64,000 bases of DNA from the NCBI RefSeq assembly GCF_018918265.1, contig NZ_JAHLQC010000007.1:1-64000 (forward strand), in the 5' to 3' direction. Below are positions 55,096 through 62,454 of this stretch, piece by piece. Made by a program: the position numbers and the translations under genes. Positions within the stretch are counted from its first letter, which is position 1. Each line of letters starts with the position of its first letter. Source of the stretch: Falcatimonas sp. MSJ-15. Lineage in GTDB: Bacteria; Bacillota; Clostridia; Lachnospirales; Lachnospiraceae. The notes beneath the pieces are model-generated. The model worked only from the letters and a program-made list of their open reading frames with translations. It was not told the DNA's origin and searched no databases.

Positions 55096-55725
55096 ATGAA
55101 GGTAAAGACAATTATGATTCCATTTCCAGAATTAAAGAGTGTATCTGTTGATAATACACTTCGTGAGGCATTACAGATTATTGAAGATAATCAGCTCTTT
55201 TCAATGCCGGTAGTCGATGGAAAGAAGTTTATAGGTGTTCTTTCAAAACGATATGTTTATGAAACTTACTTTAAAGAGTTTGAAGGAACCAAGGAAGAAT
55301 TCCTTGACAAAAAAGTTATCGAACTTATGAAGACAAGATTAGAGACAATAAGCGTAGAAAAGCCTATAGAAGAAGCAGCACTTATGTTTATTAATTCTAA
55401 GGTAAGATTTATACCTGTAACGAATGAAAAAGAAGAACTTGTTGGAATAGTAACACAGCAGGCAATATTCAAGCAGTATCAGAAGATATTTGGTTCTAAA
55501 AAGGATACATTTGTTGTTGTTACTTATGATTTCAAAGGTGTTCTTGCAAGAATATCAGAGATAATAGCAAGACATGGCGGTAACATTAAGAATATAGTCC
55601 AGATTGATACAGAGACAATTGGTCTTCAGGAGATATTTATAACTGTTGAGGGCAAAGATTTTGATAAAGTAGTAAAAGCTCTTATCAAGAATGGATTTGA
55701 TGTCAGATTAAGTGAAGCTAAATAA
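55096..55725 (+). CDS. CBS-pair protein with C-terminal ACT-like domain
   Basis: About 209 aa. Two CBS motifs (1-55 and 75-130) with FSMPVVDGKKFIGVLSKR and VRFIPVTNEKEELVGIVTQQ, then an ACT-like region (about 140-209): VVVTYDFKGVLARISEIIARHGGNIKNIVQID. CBS pairs bind adenine nucleotides; ACT domains bind amino acids. AcuB-like architecture. The start ATG 55096 has GAGGAAGG upstream. maf follows at 52 bp. Confidence 0.85.
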   Translation: MKVKTIMIPFPELKSVSVDNTLREALQIIEDNQLFSMPVVDGKKFIGVLSKRYVYETYFKEFEGTKEEFLDKKVIELMKTRLETISVEKPIEEAALMFINSKVRFIPVTNEKEELVGIVTQQAIFKQYQKIFGSKKDTFVVVTYDFKGVLARISEIIARHGGNIKNIVQIDTETIGLQEIFITVEGKDFDKVVKALIKNGFDVRLSEAK

Positions 55726-55777
55726 GATGAATGTAACTGTAATATAGAGTTCACAAAAACTAAGTAAGGAAGTAATA

Positions 55778-56359
55778 ATGAGAATAATACTAGCATCAGG
55801 TTCACCGAGAAGAAAAGAGATTCTTCATAATGCCGGATATGAATTTGAGATAATAAAAAGTGAAAAAGAAGAGATAATAACTAAGACTATACCTGCAGAT
55901 GTTGTAAAAGAACTGTCAATAGTAAAAGCAAAAGATGTGGAGACAAAAGTATCAGATAATGAAGATTATATGATAATTGGTGCGGATACGGTTGTATCAG
56001 TTGATAATCAGATACTTGGTAAACCACATAGTAGAGATGATGCTTACAATATGATATCAGGATTGGTAGGGAGAGAACATAGAGTATATACAGGTGTAAC
56101 TGTTATTATTAATGAAAATAATGTTAAAAAAGAACTTGTATTTGCAGCTGAGACTAAAGTCAGAGTAGCAGATATGTCAGAGCGAGAGATACAGGAGTAT
56201 ATAAGTCTTGATGAACCTTATGATAAAGCAGGTGCGTATGCTATACAGGGACGTTTTGCCAAATATATAACTTCCATAGAAGGAGAATATAACAATGTTG
56301 TTGGTTTCCCAATTGCAACATTTCACAAGACGTTAAAAGAGAATGATATATTACTGTAA
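55778..56359 (+). CDS. maf: Maf nucleotide pyrophosphatase
   Basis: The 193-aa protein has ILASGSPRRKEIL at the start, IIGADTVVSVD and YDKAGAYAIQGRFAKYI, all typical Maf motifs. It hydrolyses dTTP/UTP-type or modified NTPs in housecleaning. The start has AAGGAAG. Confidence 0.94.
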   Translation: MRIILASGSPRRKEILHNAGYEFEIIKSEKEEIITKTIPADVVKELSIVKAKDVETKVSDNEDYMIIGADTVVSVDNQILGKPHSRDDAYNMISGLVGREHRVYTGVTVIINENNVKKELVFAAETKVRVADMSEREIQEYISLDEPYDKAGAYAIQGRFAKYITSIEGEYNNVVGFPIATFHKTLKENDILL

Positions 56360-56520
56360 TAGTAAAATAAAATGAACTGGCATGGTCAAAAAAATGCAAA
56401 GTGGTAGTTTTAAAACAACCAGACTAATGATAGAATTTCCTACAAAAGTTATAGACATTCTTATAAATGAATAAAAATTCATTAAAGAAATTCTCTAGTA
56501 CTATTTGGGAGGAAGATATT

Positions 56521-57324
56521 ATGGAAAAAGATAAGAAAATATCAGTTATTGTAAGTGCTATTATAACAGTATTAGGACTTGTAGCAAGTATAGTTACAAT
56601 AGCAAAACGTAATGCAGTAGAAGAACCAGGTGACAATCTTAATCTTTTATTTGCACTTTCATTAGTTGTATTTATCATAGGTGTGGTTGCTCTTATTACA
56701 GCACTTACATCAAAGAATGATAAGAAGAAGACAGACATAAAAGTTCTTACACAGGCAGCACTTTGTGCAGCATTATGCTATATTGGCTTTGCATATTTTA
56801 AGATTGATATACCTGTAGGAACAGAGAAGACAGCAATCCATTTTGGTAATGCATTCTGCGTACTTGCAGCATTATTAATCGGAGGTCTCTGGGGCGGAAT
56901 GGCAGGAGCAGTTGGTATGACTCTTGCAGATTTAACATCAGGTTATGTTACAAGTGCACCAAAGACATTTTTATTAAAGTTATGCATCGGCTTAATTGTA
57001 GGACTTGTTGCTCATAAGATATTTAACGTATCAGAAGAAAAGAACAAAGGTAAAGTTGTAGGCGTAACAATTGGAGCATGTATAGCAGGTATGTTATTCA
57101 ATGTAATTGCAGATCCACTTGTAGGATATTTTTATAAGTCATATATTCTTGGAGTTCCACAGGATATAGCAGCTGTATGGGCTAAGATTGGTGCTATGGC
57201 AACATTGGTTAATGCAGCAACATCAATTGCAATTGCATCAGTATTATATATTGCATTAAGACCGGCAATGAGAAAAGCAGGACTTTTGGTAATGCAGTCA
57301 GATAATAAGAAACTTGCAGCATAA
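56521..57324 (+). CDS. ECF-type transporter S component with N-terminal helix pair
   Basis: About 267 aa. Two extra N-terminal helices (7-30, 43-65) precede a canonical S component: ALCAALCYIGFAYFKIDIP, HFGNAFCVLAALLIGGLWGGMAGAVGMTLADLTSGYV, PKTFLLKLCIGLIVG. The substrate is unknown. ATG 56521 has TTGGGAGG upstream. Upstream sequence has hairpins (GGTAGTTTT/AAAACAACC, ATGAAT/ATTCAT), but no riboswitch class that I recognise. Confidence 0.8.
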   Translation: MEKDKKISVIVSAIITVLGLVASIVTIAKRNAVEEPGDNLNLLFALSLVVFIIGVVALITALTSKNDKKKTDIKVLTQAALCAALCYIGFAYFKIDIPVGTEKTAIHFGNAFCVLAALLIGGLWGGMAGAVGMTLADLTSGYVTSAPKTFLLKLCIGLIVGLVAHKIFNVSEEKNKGKVVGVTIGACIAGMLFNVIADPLVGYFYKSYILGVPQDIAAVWAKIGAMATLVNAATSIAIASVLYIALRPAMRKAGLLVMQSDNKKLAA

Positions 57325-57470
57325 TATGTATGGACTAGAATGATATATAATCATAGAAGATATGCATAAATGATATGTATGGACTAGAGTGATATATAAT
57401 CATAGAAGATATATATAGATGATGTGTATGGACTAGAGTATATAGTCGTGGAAAATATATGAATGATAAC
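57325..57470. repeat. 49-bp tandem repeat, about three copies
   Basis: Units start at 57325, 57374 and 57423, each opening tatgtatggactaga, with shared gatatataatcatagaagata; the third is diverged. The array begins directly at the 3' end of the ECF-S gene. It is non-coding. The 57471-57561 segment after it shows nothing else. Confidence 0.85.
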
Positions 57471-57561
57471 AGTATAGATAATATGGCAGTATAGAATGAA
57501 CTAATAAGTATAGAAAAGATTATAATTATACATATATACATAACCAGATTATCTACAAGAT

Positions 57562-57605
57562 AAATGGCAAAGAGACATAATTAAGAAGTCTCTTTGCCAT
57601 TTGTT
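57562..57605 (+). terminator. Terminator after the ECF-S gene
   Basis: AAATGGCAAAGAGAC and GTCTCTTTGCCATTT are perfect 15-bp arms around an 11-nt loop, then TTGTTG. A possible promoter (TTGCCA-N18-TATAAT) overlaps its right arm. Confidence 0.88.
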
Positions 57606-57737
57606 GTATATATGATGTATAATAGATTTAAAGTCTCTTTGGTAAGATTGAAGATAAAACTTGGAGGCTATTAAGTTTCTAACAAGAACATACGAATCTT
57701 AGATGGAAACCTAACTAACTTATAAGAATATGAACTT

Positions 57738-57909
57738 AATATAAGTTAATTAAGTTTACATAAGTTCATTAATTCCACATAAGTTAATTAATTTCATATA
57801 AGTTAATTAATTTCATATAAGTTCATTAATTTTATATAAGTTAATTAATTTCACATAAGTTCATTAACTTCATATAAGTTCATTAACTTTATGTGAAGTT
57901 CATTAGCTT
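57738..57909. repeat. 19-bp AT-rich tandem repeat, eight copies plus one diverged
   Basis: Units of exactly 19 bp start at 57738, 57757, 57776, 57795, 57814, 57833, 57852 and 57871, with consensus yayataagttmattaaytt; a ninth degenerate copy ends at 57909. It lies just before the HAD gene (starts 57966), where it could form an unusual promoter region or protein-binding array. It does not look like CRISPR, because there are no spacers. Confidence 0.88.
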
Positions 57910-57965
57910 TACGTGATAGAGAAGTTATACTATAAAAAGATATTATGAAAGTGCAGGGTAAGAAG

Positions 57966-58745
57966 ATGATAAAATTAATAGCAAGCGATCTTGATGGAAC
58001 AATTTTAAGAAATGGAGCACAGGACTGTGATGAGAGATTATTCCCACTTGTGAAAGCATTAAAAGAGCGAGGGGTAATATTTGCACCAGCGAGTGGTAGA
58101 CAGTATCCTAATCTAAAAAGACTATTTGCACCGGTAAGTGATGATCTGATGTATATATGTGAGAATGGTGCATTAGTTATATATAAGGATGAGATAATAT
58201 ATGAAAAACCAATGGATAGAGAACTTGGAATTGAGATTATGAGAGATATATATGATTATGAAGATTGTGAGATACTCTTATCAGGACGTAATACTTCATA
58301 TCTTATGCCAAAATCCAAAGAATATGTACATAGGATGAAATATATAGTTAAAAATAATGTTACAATAGTGGATAATATATATGAAGTGGAAGAAGATTTG
58401 CTAAAGATATCTGTATACAATCCTACTGATATTGAATTATGCAGAGAACATTTTATGAATAAATGGTCAGATAAAGTACAGGCAGTCATATCAGGTAAGC
58501 AATGGCTTGACTTTACGGCATTTGGAGTGAATAAAGGTAATGCGATAAAGGCGATTCAGGAAAAACTTGGAATTGACAAAACAGAATGTATTGCATTTGG
58601 CGATAATTATAATGATATTGAGATGTTTGAAGCAGTTGGAAGAAGTTTCGGAATGAGTAGTGCTGCAGAAGATATACAGAGAAGATGCACTGATATAACA
58701 GATTGTGTGGAAACGGAACTTGACAGAATATTACAGGAAATGTAG
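57966..58745 (+). CDS. Cof-type HAD hydrolase
   Basis: About 259 aa. HAD motifs: IASDLDGTIL (nucleophile Asp), FAPASGRQ, K in the GVNKGNAIKAI segment, and FGDNYNDIEMFEAVG. The alpha/beta cap after motif I marks subclass IIB. It likely dephosphorylates sugar phosphates. ATG 57966 is preferred because AGGGTAAGAAG lies just upstream; the ATG at 57945 is an alternative. Confidence 0.88.
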   Translation: MIKLIASDLDGTILRNGAQDCDERLFPLVKALKERGVIFAPASGRQYPNLKRLFAPVSDDLMYICENGALVIYKDEIIYEKPMDRELGIEIMRDIYDYEDCEILLSGRNTSYLMPKSKEYVHRMKYIVKNNVTIVDNIYEVEEDLLKISVYNPTDIELCREHFMNKWSDKVQAVISGKQWLDFTAFGVNKGNAIKAIQEKLGIDKTECIAFGDNYNDIEMFEAVGRSFGMSSAAEDIQRRCTDITDCVETELDRILQEM

Positions 58746-58841
58746 TAACAAATATATATGAGCATATATGTATTGTACAAAAAGACTACTAAAAACATAA
58801 AAATAGGTCAATAGTACATTGAAAATAGGTCGTATTTCCTA

Positions 58842-58870
58842 TTGTTCATAAAACTACTATTTGGTAAAAT
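58842..58870 (+). promoter_or_regulatory. Promoter of a candidate small RNA
   Basis: TTGTTC at 58842-58847, a 17-bp spacer and TAAAAT at 58865-58870. Two aaataggtc repeats lie just upstream (58800-58832). Confidence 0.55.
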
Positions 58871-58876
58871 ATAATT

Positions 58877-58985
58877 ACGTTAAGGAACATTAGACCTTAC
58901 GCAAAAGCAATTTTTATAAAATTTAATACCTTCAAAATAATAGAAATGCTGTTTATTCATCCTAGACAGCATTTCTATTTTTTTA
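58877..58985 (+). ncRNA. Candidate small RNA, about 105 nt
   Basis: The predicted start lies about 7 bp after the -10. The transcript has a TAAGG/CCTTA hairpin near its 5' end and finishes with a strong terminator, ATAGAAATGCTGT pairing with ACAGCATTTCTAT and then a T-run (58940-58985). There is no ATG with an RBS inside, so it is not a short gene. It lies in a 583-bp gap with no supported coding sequence. Confidence 0.5.
58940..58985 (+). terminator. Intrinsic terminator of the small RNA
   Basis: 13-bp perfect arms (ATAGAAATGCTGT / ACAGCATTTCTAT) with a 12-nt loop and seven T. Confidence 0.88.
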
Positions 58986-59017
58986 CTTCAGAATTAATAT
59001 ATTTGTGAGCATTTATT

Positions 59018-59129
59018 CTGTAAAAATCCAACTTAGTAAAAAACCAATTCAGTAAAAATCTAATTCTGCAAAAAACCAATTCTATAAAAAGCCAATTCTG
59101 CAGAAATTCAATTCTATAAAAGTCCAATT
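59018..59129. repeat. 16-bp AT-rich tandem repeat, seven copies
   Basis: Units of exactly 16 bp begin at 59018 and recur every 16 bp to 59129, each close to ctgtaaaaatccaatt. No coding or promoter role is visible. The copies differ at a few positions, so it is an older array. Confidence 0.85.
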
Positions 59130-59244
59130 TTCAAATATCATAAAAATAGCTTTAGTGATGATTGAGAAGATTATTAATTATAGGAGAAAATGTAAAATAT
59201 AATTGCCGATGAATAATATATATGGTATTATTTTATAAGCTAGA

Positions 59245-59285
59245 ACGTAAAACCCACTACCTTTAGGTGATGGGCAGTTCACAGT
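59245..59285. repeat. Second IS200/IS605-like hairpin remnant
   Basis: CCCACTACC-TTTA-GGTGATGGG (59253-59274) is a near-perfect hairpin within the sequence acgtaaaacccactacc. The reverse complement aligns with 5063-5100. Such motifs mark ends of IS200/IS605-type elements. No transposase gene is here. Confidence 0.45.
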
Positions 59286-59328
59286 AAAATATATATCTGT
59301 TAAAAACAGAATTTTGGAGGTAGAATTT

Positions 59329-59586
59329 ATGGATATTACTATGTGTGCTGAGGTTTTTTTAAAGGAGCAGACTAAACTTTTTGATGAACCGGTTGCAGAG
59401 ACTGTTGAAGAAGCAGAAGAATTTCTTGAGGATGTATTTGCACAGGAATTTGATTCTCTTGAAGATATAAGAGAATATTGGAAAGAAGAAGGAGTTGACG
59501 TTGAAGGAATGTCAATTGAAGATATAGAAGAATCATTAGAAGTATTTAAACTTCCTAATGGTAAGTTTCTAGTTGTTGAAGCATAA
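59329..59586 (+). CDS. Small acidic protein, unknown
   Basis: About 85 aa with high Glu content: AETVEEAEEFLEDVFAQEFDSLEDIREYWKEEG. It is predicted helical and soluble. No known domain was recognised. ATG 59329 has TTGGAGG 10 nt upstream; the TTG at 59314 is an unlikely alternative. It stands alone between the repeats and the lipoprotein gene. Confidence 0.65.
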   Translation: MDITMCAEVFLKEQTKLFDEPVAETVEEAEEFLEDVFAQEFDSLEDIREYWKEEGVDVEGMSIEDIEESLEVFKLPNGKFLVVEA

Positions 59587-59703
59587 TTGATGATTGAACT
59601 GTTTGTATATAGTAAAGATAATATACTGCTTTTGAAAATGCAGTTTTAAAACTTTACTTATGGTGATATAGTAAATAAACGATAACAGATGGGAGAATAG
59701 GGT

Positions 59704-60729
59704 GTGTCTTACAGGATGGATAAGATAAAAAAGAATTTTATTGTTATTGTAATGTCAATTTGTTTCATCTTTTCTGGGTGTAAAAGTAATGACGGAATAT
59801 TTATATCAACAGGACTTAAGAATGATGAAATGTTTAAGATTGGTGGCAGTGTCTGCACTGTTAAGGAAGCAGAATTATTCCTATATACAGTCCGTAATCA
59901 ATATGAAGCAGTATATGGTAAGGATATATGGAATGTAAAAGTTAATGATAATGACCAGACTATGCAAGAATATGTTAAGGATGTAGTTAAACAGCAATTA
60001 GCAAGGATAAAGTGCATGTATCTTCTTGCAAAGAATAAAGGCATAGAACTTGAAGCATCAGAAGAGCAGCAGATAGAGCTTGCAGCAGATGAATACTATA
60101 ATGCACTGTCAGATGAAGAAAAGACAGGTCTTAAGATGGATATTGAATCTGTAAAAGAAATATATAGAGAGTATCTATATGCAGAGAAGATATATGAAGA
60201 ACTTACAGGAAGCGTTAATGTAGAGATAAGTGATGATGATGCGAGAATTATTACGATCCAATATATACGAATTGAGAAGAATGAGCAGAATAGAGATGAT
60301 AAGTTGTCTGCTATCAATGCGATTGCGACACAAGTAAAAGACGGTGGTGATTTTGCATCGCTTGCGGTAGAACATAGTGATGATGATATATATGAGAAGA
60401 TGGTAAAACGTGGCGATATGCCAACACAGGTAGACGATGAGATATTTGAACTTGTGAATAATGAAGTATCAAAAGTTATAGAGACTTCAGATAGTTATTA
60501 TCTTGCAAAGTGTATATCTGATTATAATAAAGATGAGACAGCTAAGAATAAGATAGATCTGCTTAGAAATGCAAAAGAAGAGGCATTTAATACAGAATAT
60601 GATTCTTATATTAATACACTTCCTTCAGAATTTAATGATGATGTATGGGATAAAATTGATTTCACTGAAGAATCAGTAGGAACAAGTACGAATTTCTTTG
60701 ATGTATATAATTCGCATTTTGGAAGCTAG
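59704..60729 (+). CDS. Parvulin-like lipoprotein (PrsA/SurA-type foldase)
   Basis: About 341 aa. A lipoprotein signal ends at the lipobox FSGC (about residue 26). A SurA N-like helical region follows, then a rotamase/parvulin-like domain (about 180-290) with EKNEQNRDDKLSAINAIATQVKDGGDFASLAVEHSDD. It may help fold exported proteins. GTG 59704 is chosen because GGGAG lies 8 nt upstream; ATG 59716 is the alternative. No signal peptidase II gene is nearby. Confidence 0.7.
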   Translation: MSYRMDKIKKNFIVIVMSICFIFSGCKSNDGIFISTGLKNDEMFKIGGSVCTVKEAELFLYTVRNQYEAVYGKDIWNVKVNDNDQTMQEYVKDVVKQQLARIKCMYLLAKNKGIELEASEEQQIELAADEYYNALSDEEKTGLKMDIESVKEIYREYLYAEKIYEELTGSVNVEISDDDARIITIQYIRIEKNEQNRDDKLSAINAIATQVKDGGDFASLAVEHSDDDIYEKMVKRGDMPTQVDDEIFELVNNEVSKVIETSDSYYLAKCISDYNKDETAKNKIDLLRNAKEEAFNTEYDSYINTLPSEFNDDVWDKIDFTEESVGTSTNFFDVYNSHFGS

Positions 60730-60736
60730 AAGCAAT

Positions 60737-60772
60737 AAAAGGGTTATAGTTGATTTAACTATAACCCTTTAT
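60737..60772. terminator. First of two hairpins after the lipoprotein gene
   Basis: AAAAGGGTTATAGTT and AACTATAACCCTTTat form perfect arms around a 5-nt loop, followed by T-rich DNA. It is bidirectional. Confidence 0.9.
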
Positions 60773-60780
60773 ATCGTTAA

Positions 60781-60830
60781 AAACTGGTTATCTTAAAAGA
60801 GCGGATAACCCTTTTAAGATAACCAGTTTA
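60781..60830. terminator. Second hairpin, perfect 19-bp arms
   Basis: The arms at 60781-60799 and 60811-60829 are perfectly complementary over 19 bp around 11 nt. Together with the first hairpin it insulates the convergent lipoprotein and signal peptidase genes. Confidence 0.9.
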
Positions 60831-60867
60831 AAGAGAGGCTATTTCTTTTAAAGATAAGATATCTTAC

Positions 60868-61569
60868 CTATTTGATAAGTTCAAACTCAGGTGAATAGAT
60901 AAAGATTGCTTTTGCAAGAATCTTATCTTTGGATACAAACTTGTTATTCCAATAACGTGAGTCTTTAGAGTTAAGTCTGTTATCACCCATCATAAAGTAA
61001 CTGTCATCAGGAACAACAGTAGCCGGAAAATCTTCCATATATGGATGAGCCGGAAGATATGATTCATCGAGAGCTTCACCATTGATATAGACTATTCCAT
61101 TAGTTATCTCGATAATATCACCAGGTAATCCTATAATACGCTTAATATAGTTTTCCTCTTCATTATCAGGAAATTTGAATATAATAATGTCTCCACGTTC
61201 TGGTTCTGAGAACTTATATGAGAGACGGTTACCGATTATCTTGTCACCTTTCATAATAGTAGATTCCATCGAAGAAGATGGAACACTGGCATTAACAATT
61301 ATGAAATTGTTAAATACAAGTGCTATAACTATTGCACATAATATAATCTTGATATAACTAAAGATTTCTTTTTTCAAATCAAAAGGTTCTTCATCTTTTG
61401 TACGTTTTTTCTTACTTTTTTTTGTAATATCTGAAGACGATGCTGTATAACCATTATCAGCGATAGAATCTCCGGATAGATTTTTATCCTCTTTTGCATT
61501 ATTTACGGTTTCTTCATCATATAGATTGATATACTCAAAACCACTCTTTTTTTCGTTATCGTTTGCCAT
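60868..61569 (-). CDS. lepB: Type I signal peptidase with cytoplasmic extension
   Basis: The 233-aa protein has a ~70-residue charged N-terminal extension before its single transmembrane helix (about 78-97). The catalytic Ser lies in VPSSSMESTI and the general-base Lys in YIKRIIGLPGD, followed by MGDNRLNSKDSR. It cleaves signal peptides of exported proteins, such as the protease at 320-2359. It is the longer of two tandem paralogues. Confidence 0.93.
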   Translation of the reverse strand: MANDNEKKSGFEYINLYDEETVNNAKEDKNLSGDSIADNGYTASSSDITKKSKKKRTKDEEPFDLKKEIFSYIKIILCAIVIALVFNNFIIVNASVPSSSMESTIMKGDKIIGNRLSYKFSEPERGDIIIFKFPDNEEENYIKRIIGLPGDIIEITNGIVYINGEALDESYLPAHPYMEDFPATVVPDDSYFMMGDNRLNSKDSRYWNNKFVSKDKILAKAIFIYSPEFELIK

Positions 61570-61644
61570 ATACTAACCACCTATCATATTTTTTATACTG
61601 ACATAGCCCCATTGCATTATAGCCTATTTTACCATAATTTACAA

Positions 61645-62211
61645 CTATTTTAAAAGCTGGAAATGTGGATAATATACTACAATAGCTTTCGCAATAATGG
61701 TATCACGCTCAACAAATGGATTATTCCAAAAACGTGAATCAACAGAATCTTCTCTGTTATCACCAAGAACAAAGTAACATCCATCAGGAATTACAGTTTT
61801 TGGGTAATCATCCATACGAGGAGCTTTCGGAAGGTAACTTTCAAAGTATTCAGTACCATTTATATAAACAGCATTGTTCTTAATCTCTAAGGTATCACCA
61901 GGCATACCAACAATACGCTTGATATATGTTTTTTCTGGATTATCGGGGAAAGGAAATATAATAATATCCCCACGCTTTGGCTCTGAAAAGCAGTAACTTA
62001 ATCGATTGCCAATAACTTTATCATTAGTCATAATAGTTGTCTCCATTGAACCGGAGGGTATATTTGCATTCATGATAATATATTTATTAAAACAAAAAGC
62101 AATGATGGCTGCAATCAGGATAATGACTATATAACTTATTATTTCTTTGAAGATTGTAGACTTTTTGGAGGATGAATTTATTCCACTATAAGCCTGTTCA
62201 TTTTCTGCCAC
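61645..62211 (-). CDS. lepB: Type I signal peptidase, short form
   Basis: The 188-aa protein has one transmembrane helix (about 25-45), catalytic Ser in IPSGSMETTI, Lys in YIKRIVGMPGD and LGDNREDSVDSRFW. The start is GTG (AAGGCGG upstream). It is closely similar to the paralogue just downstream, which suggests tandem duplication. The 75-bp gap favours co-transcription. Confidence 0.92.
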   Translation of the reverse strand: MAENEQAYSGINSSSKKSTIFKEIISYIVIILIAAIIAFCFNKYIIMNANIPSGSMETTIMTNDKVIGNRLSYCFSEPKRGDIIIFPFPDNPEKTYIKRIVGMPGDTLEIKNNAVYINGTEYFESYLPKAPRMDDYPKTVIPDGCYFVLGDNREDSVDSRFWNNPFVERDTIIAKAIVVYYPHFQLLK

Positions 62212-62367
62212 AATAATTCCGCCTTTCCTTTTTGTAACTTTGATATATTTATTATCTTACTATTGTACCTTATTCAGTAAAGAATAACAAGATATATGAA
62301 AGAGTATTGTAAAATTTACCTCGGCATATTTACAAAAAATATTAACAGGTTGAAATGAAATAAATAG

Positions 62368-62405
62368 AAAAACGCCAGATTTTTTGAAAAAACTGGCGTT
62401 TTTAT
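62368..62405. terminator. Intrinsic terminator between htpG and the signal peptidases
   Basis: AAAAACGCCAG and CTGGCGTTTTT are perfect 11-bp arms with a T-run; on the minus strand it ends htpG. Confidence 0.9.
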
Positions 62406-62454
62406 CTATATGAATAATAAGTTCAAAGCCTGAGATTATAAAGCACTAAATATT

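Noticed and set aside
56360-56520. Riboswitch before the ECF-S gene
   Set aside because: Two short hairpins are present, but no conserved riboswitch core (thiamine, folate, preQ1, FMN) is recognisable.
57738-57909. CRISPR array
   Set aside because: The 19-bp units are directly adjacent with no unique spacers, and no cas gene is in the window.
57738-57909. Iteron-type replication origin
   Set aside because: No replication initiator gene, DnaA boxes or plasmid functions are nearby; all neighbours look chromosomal.
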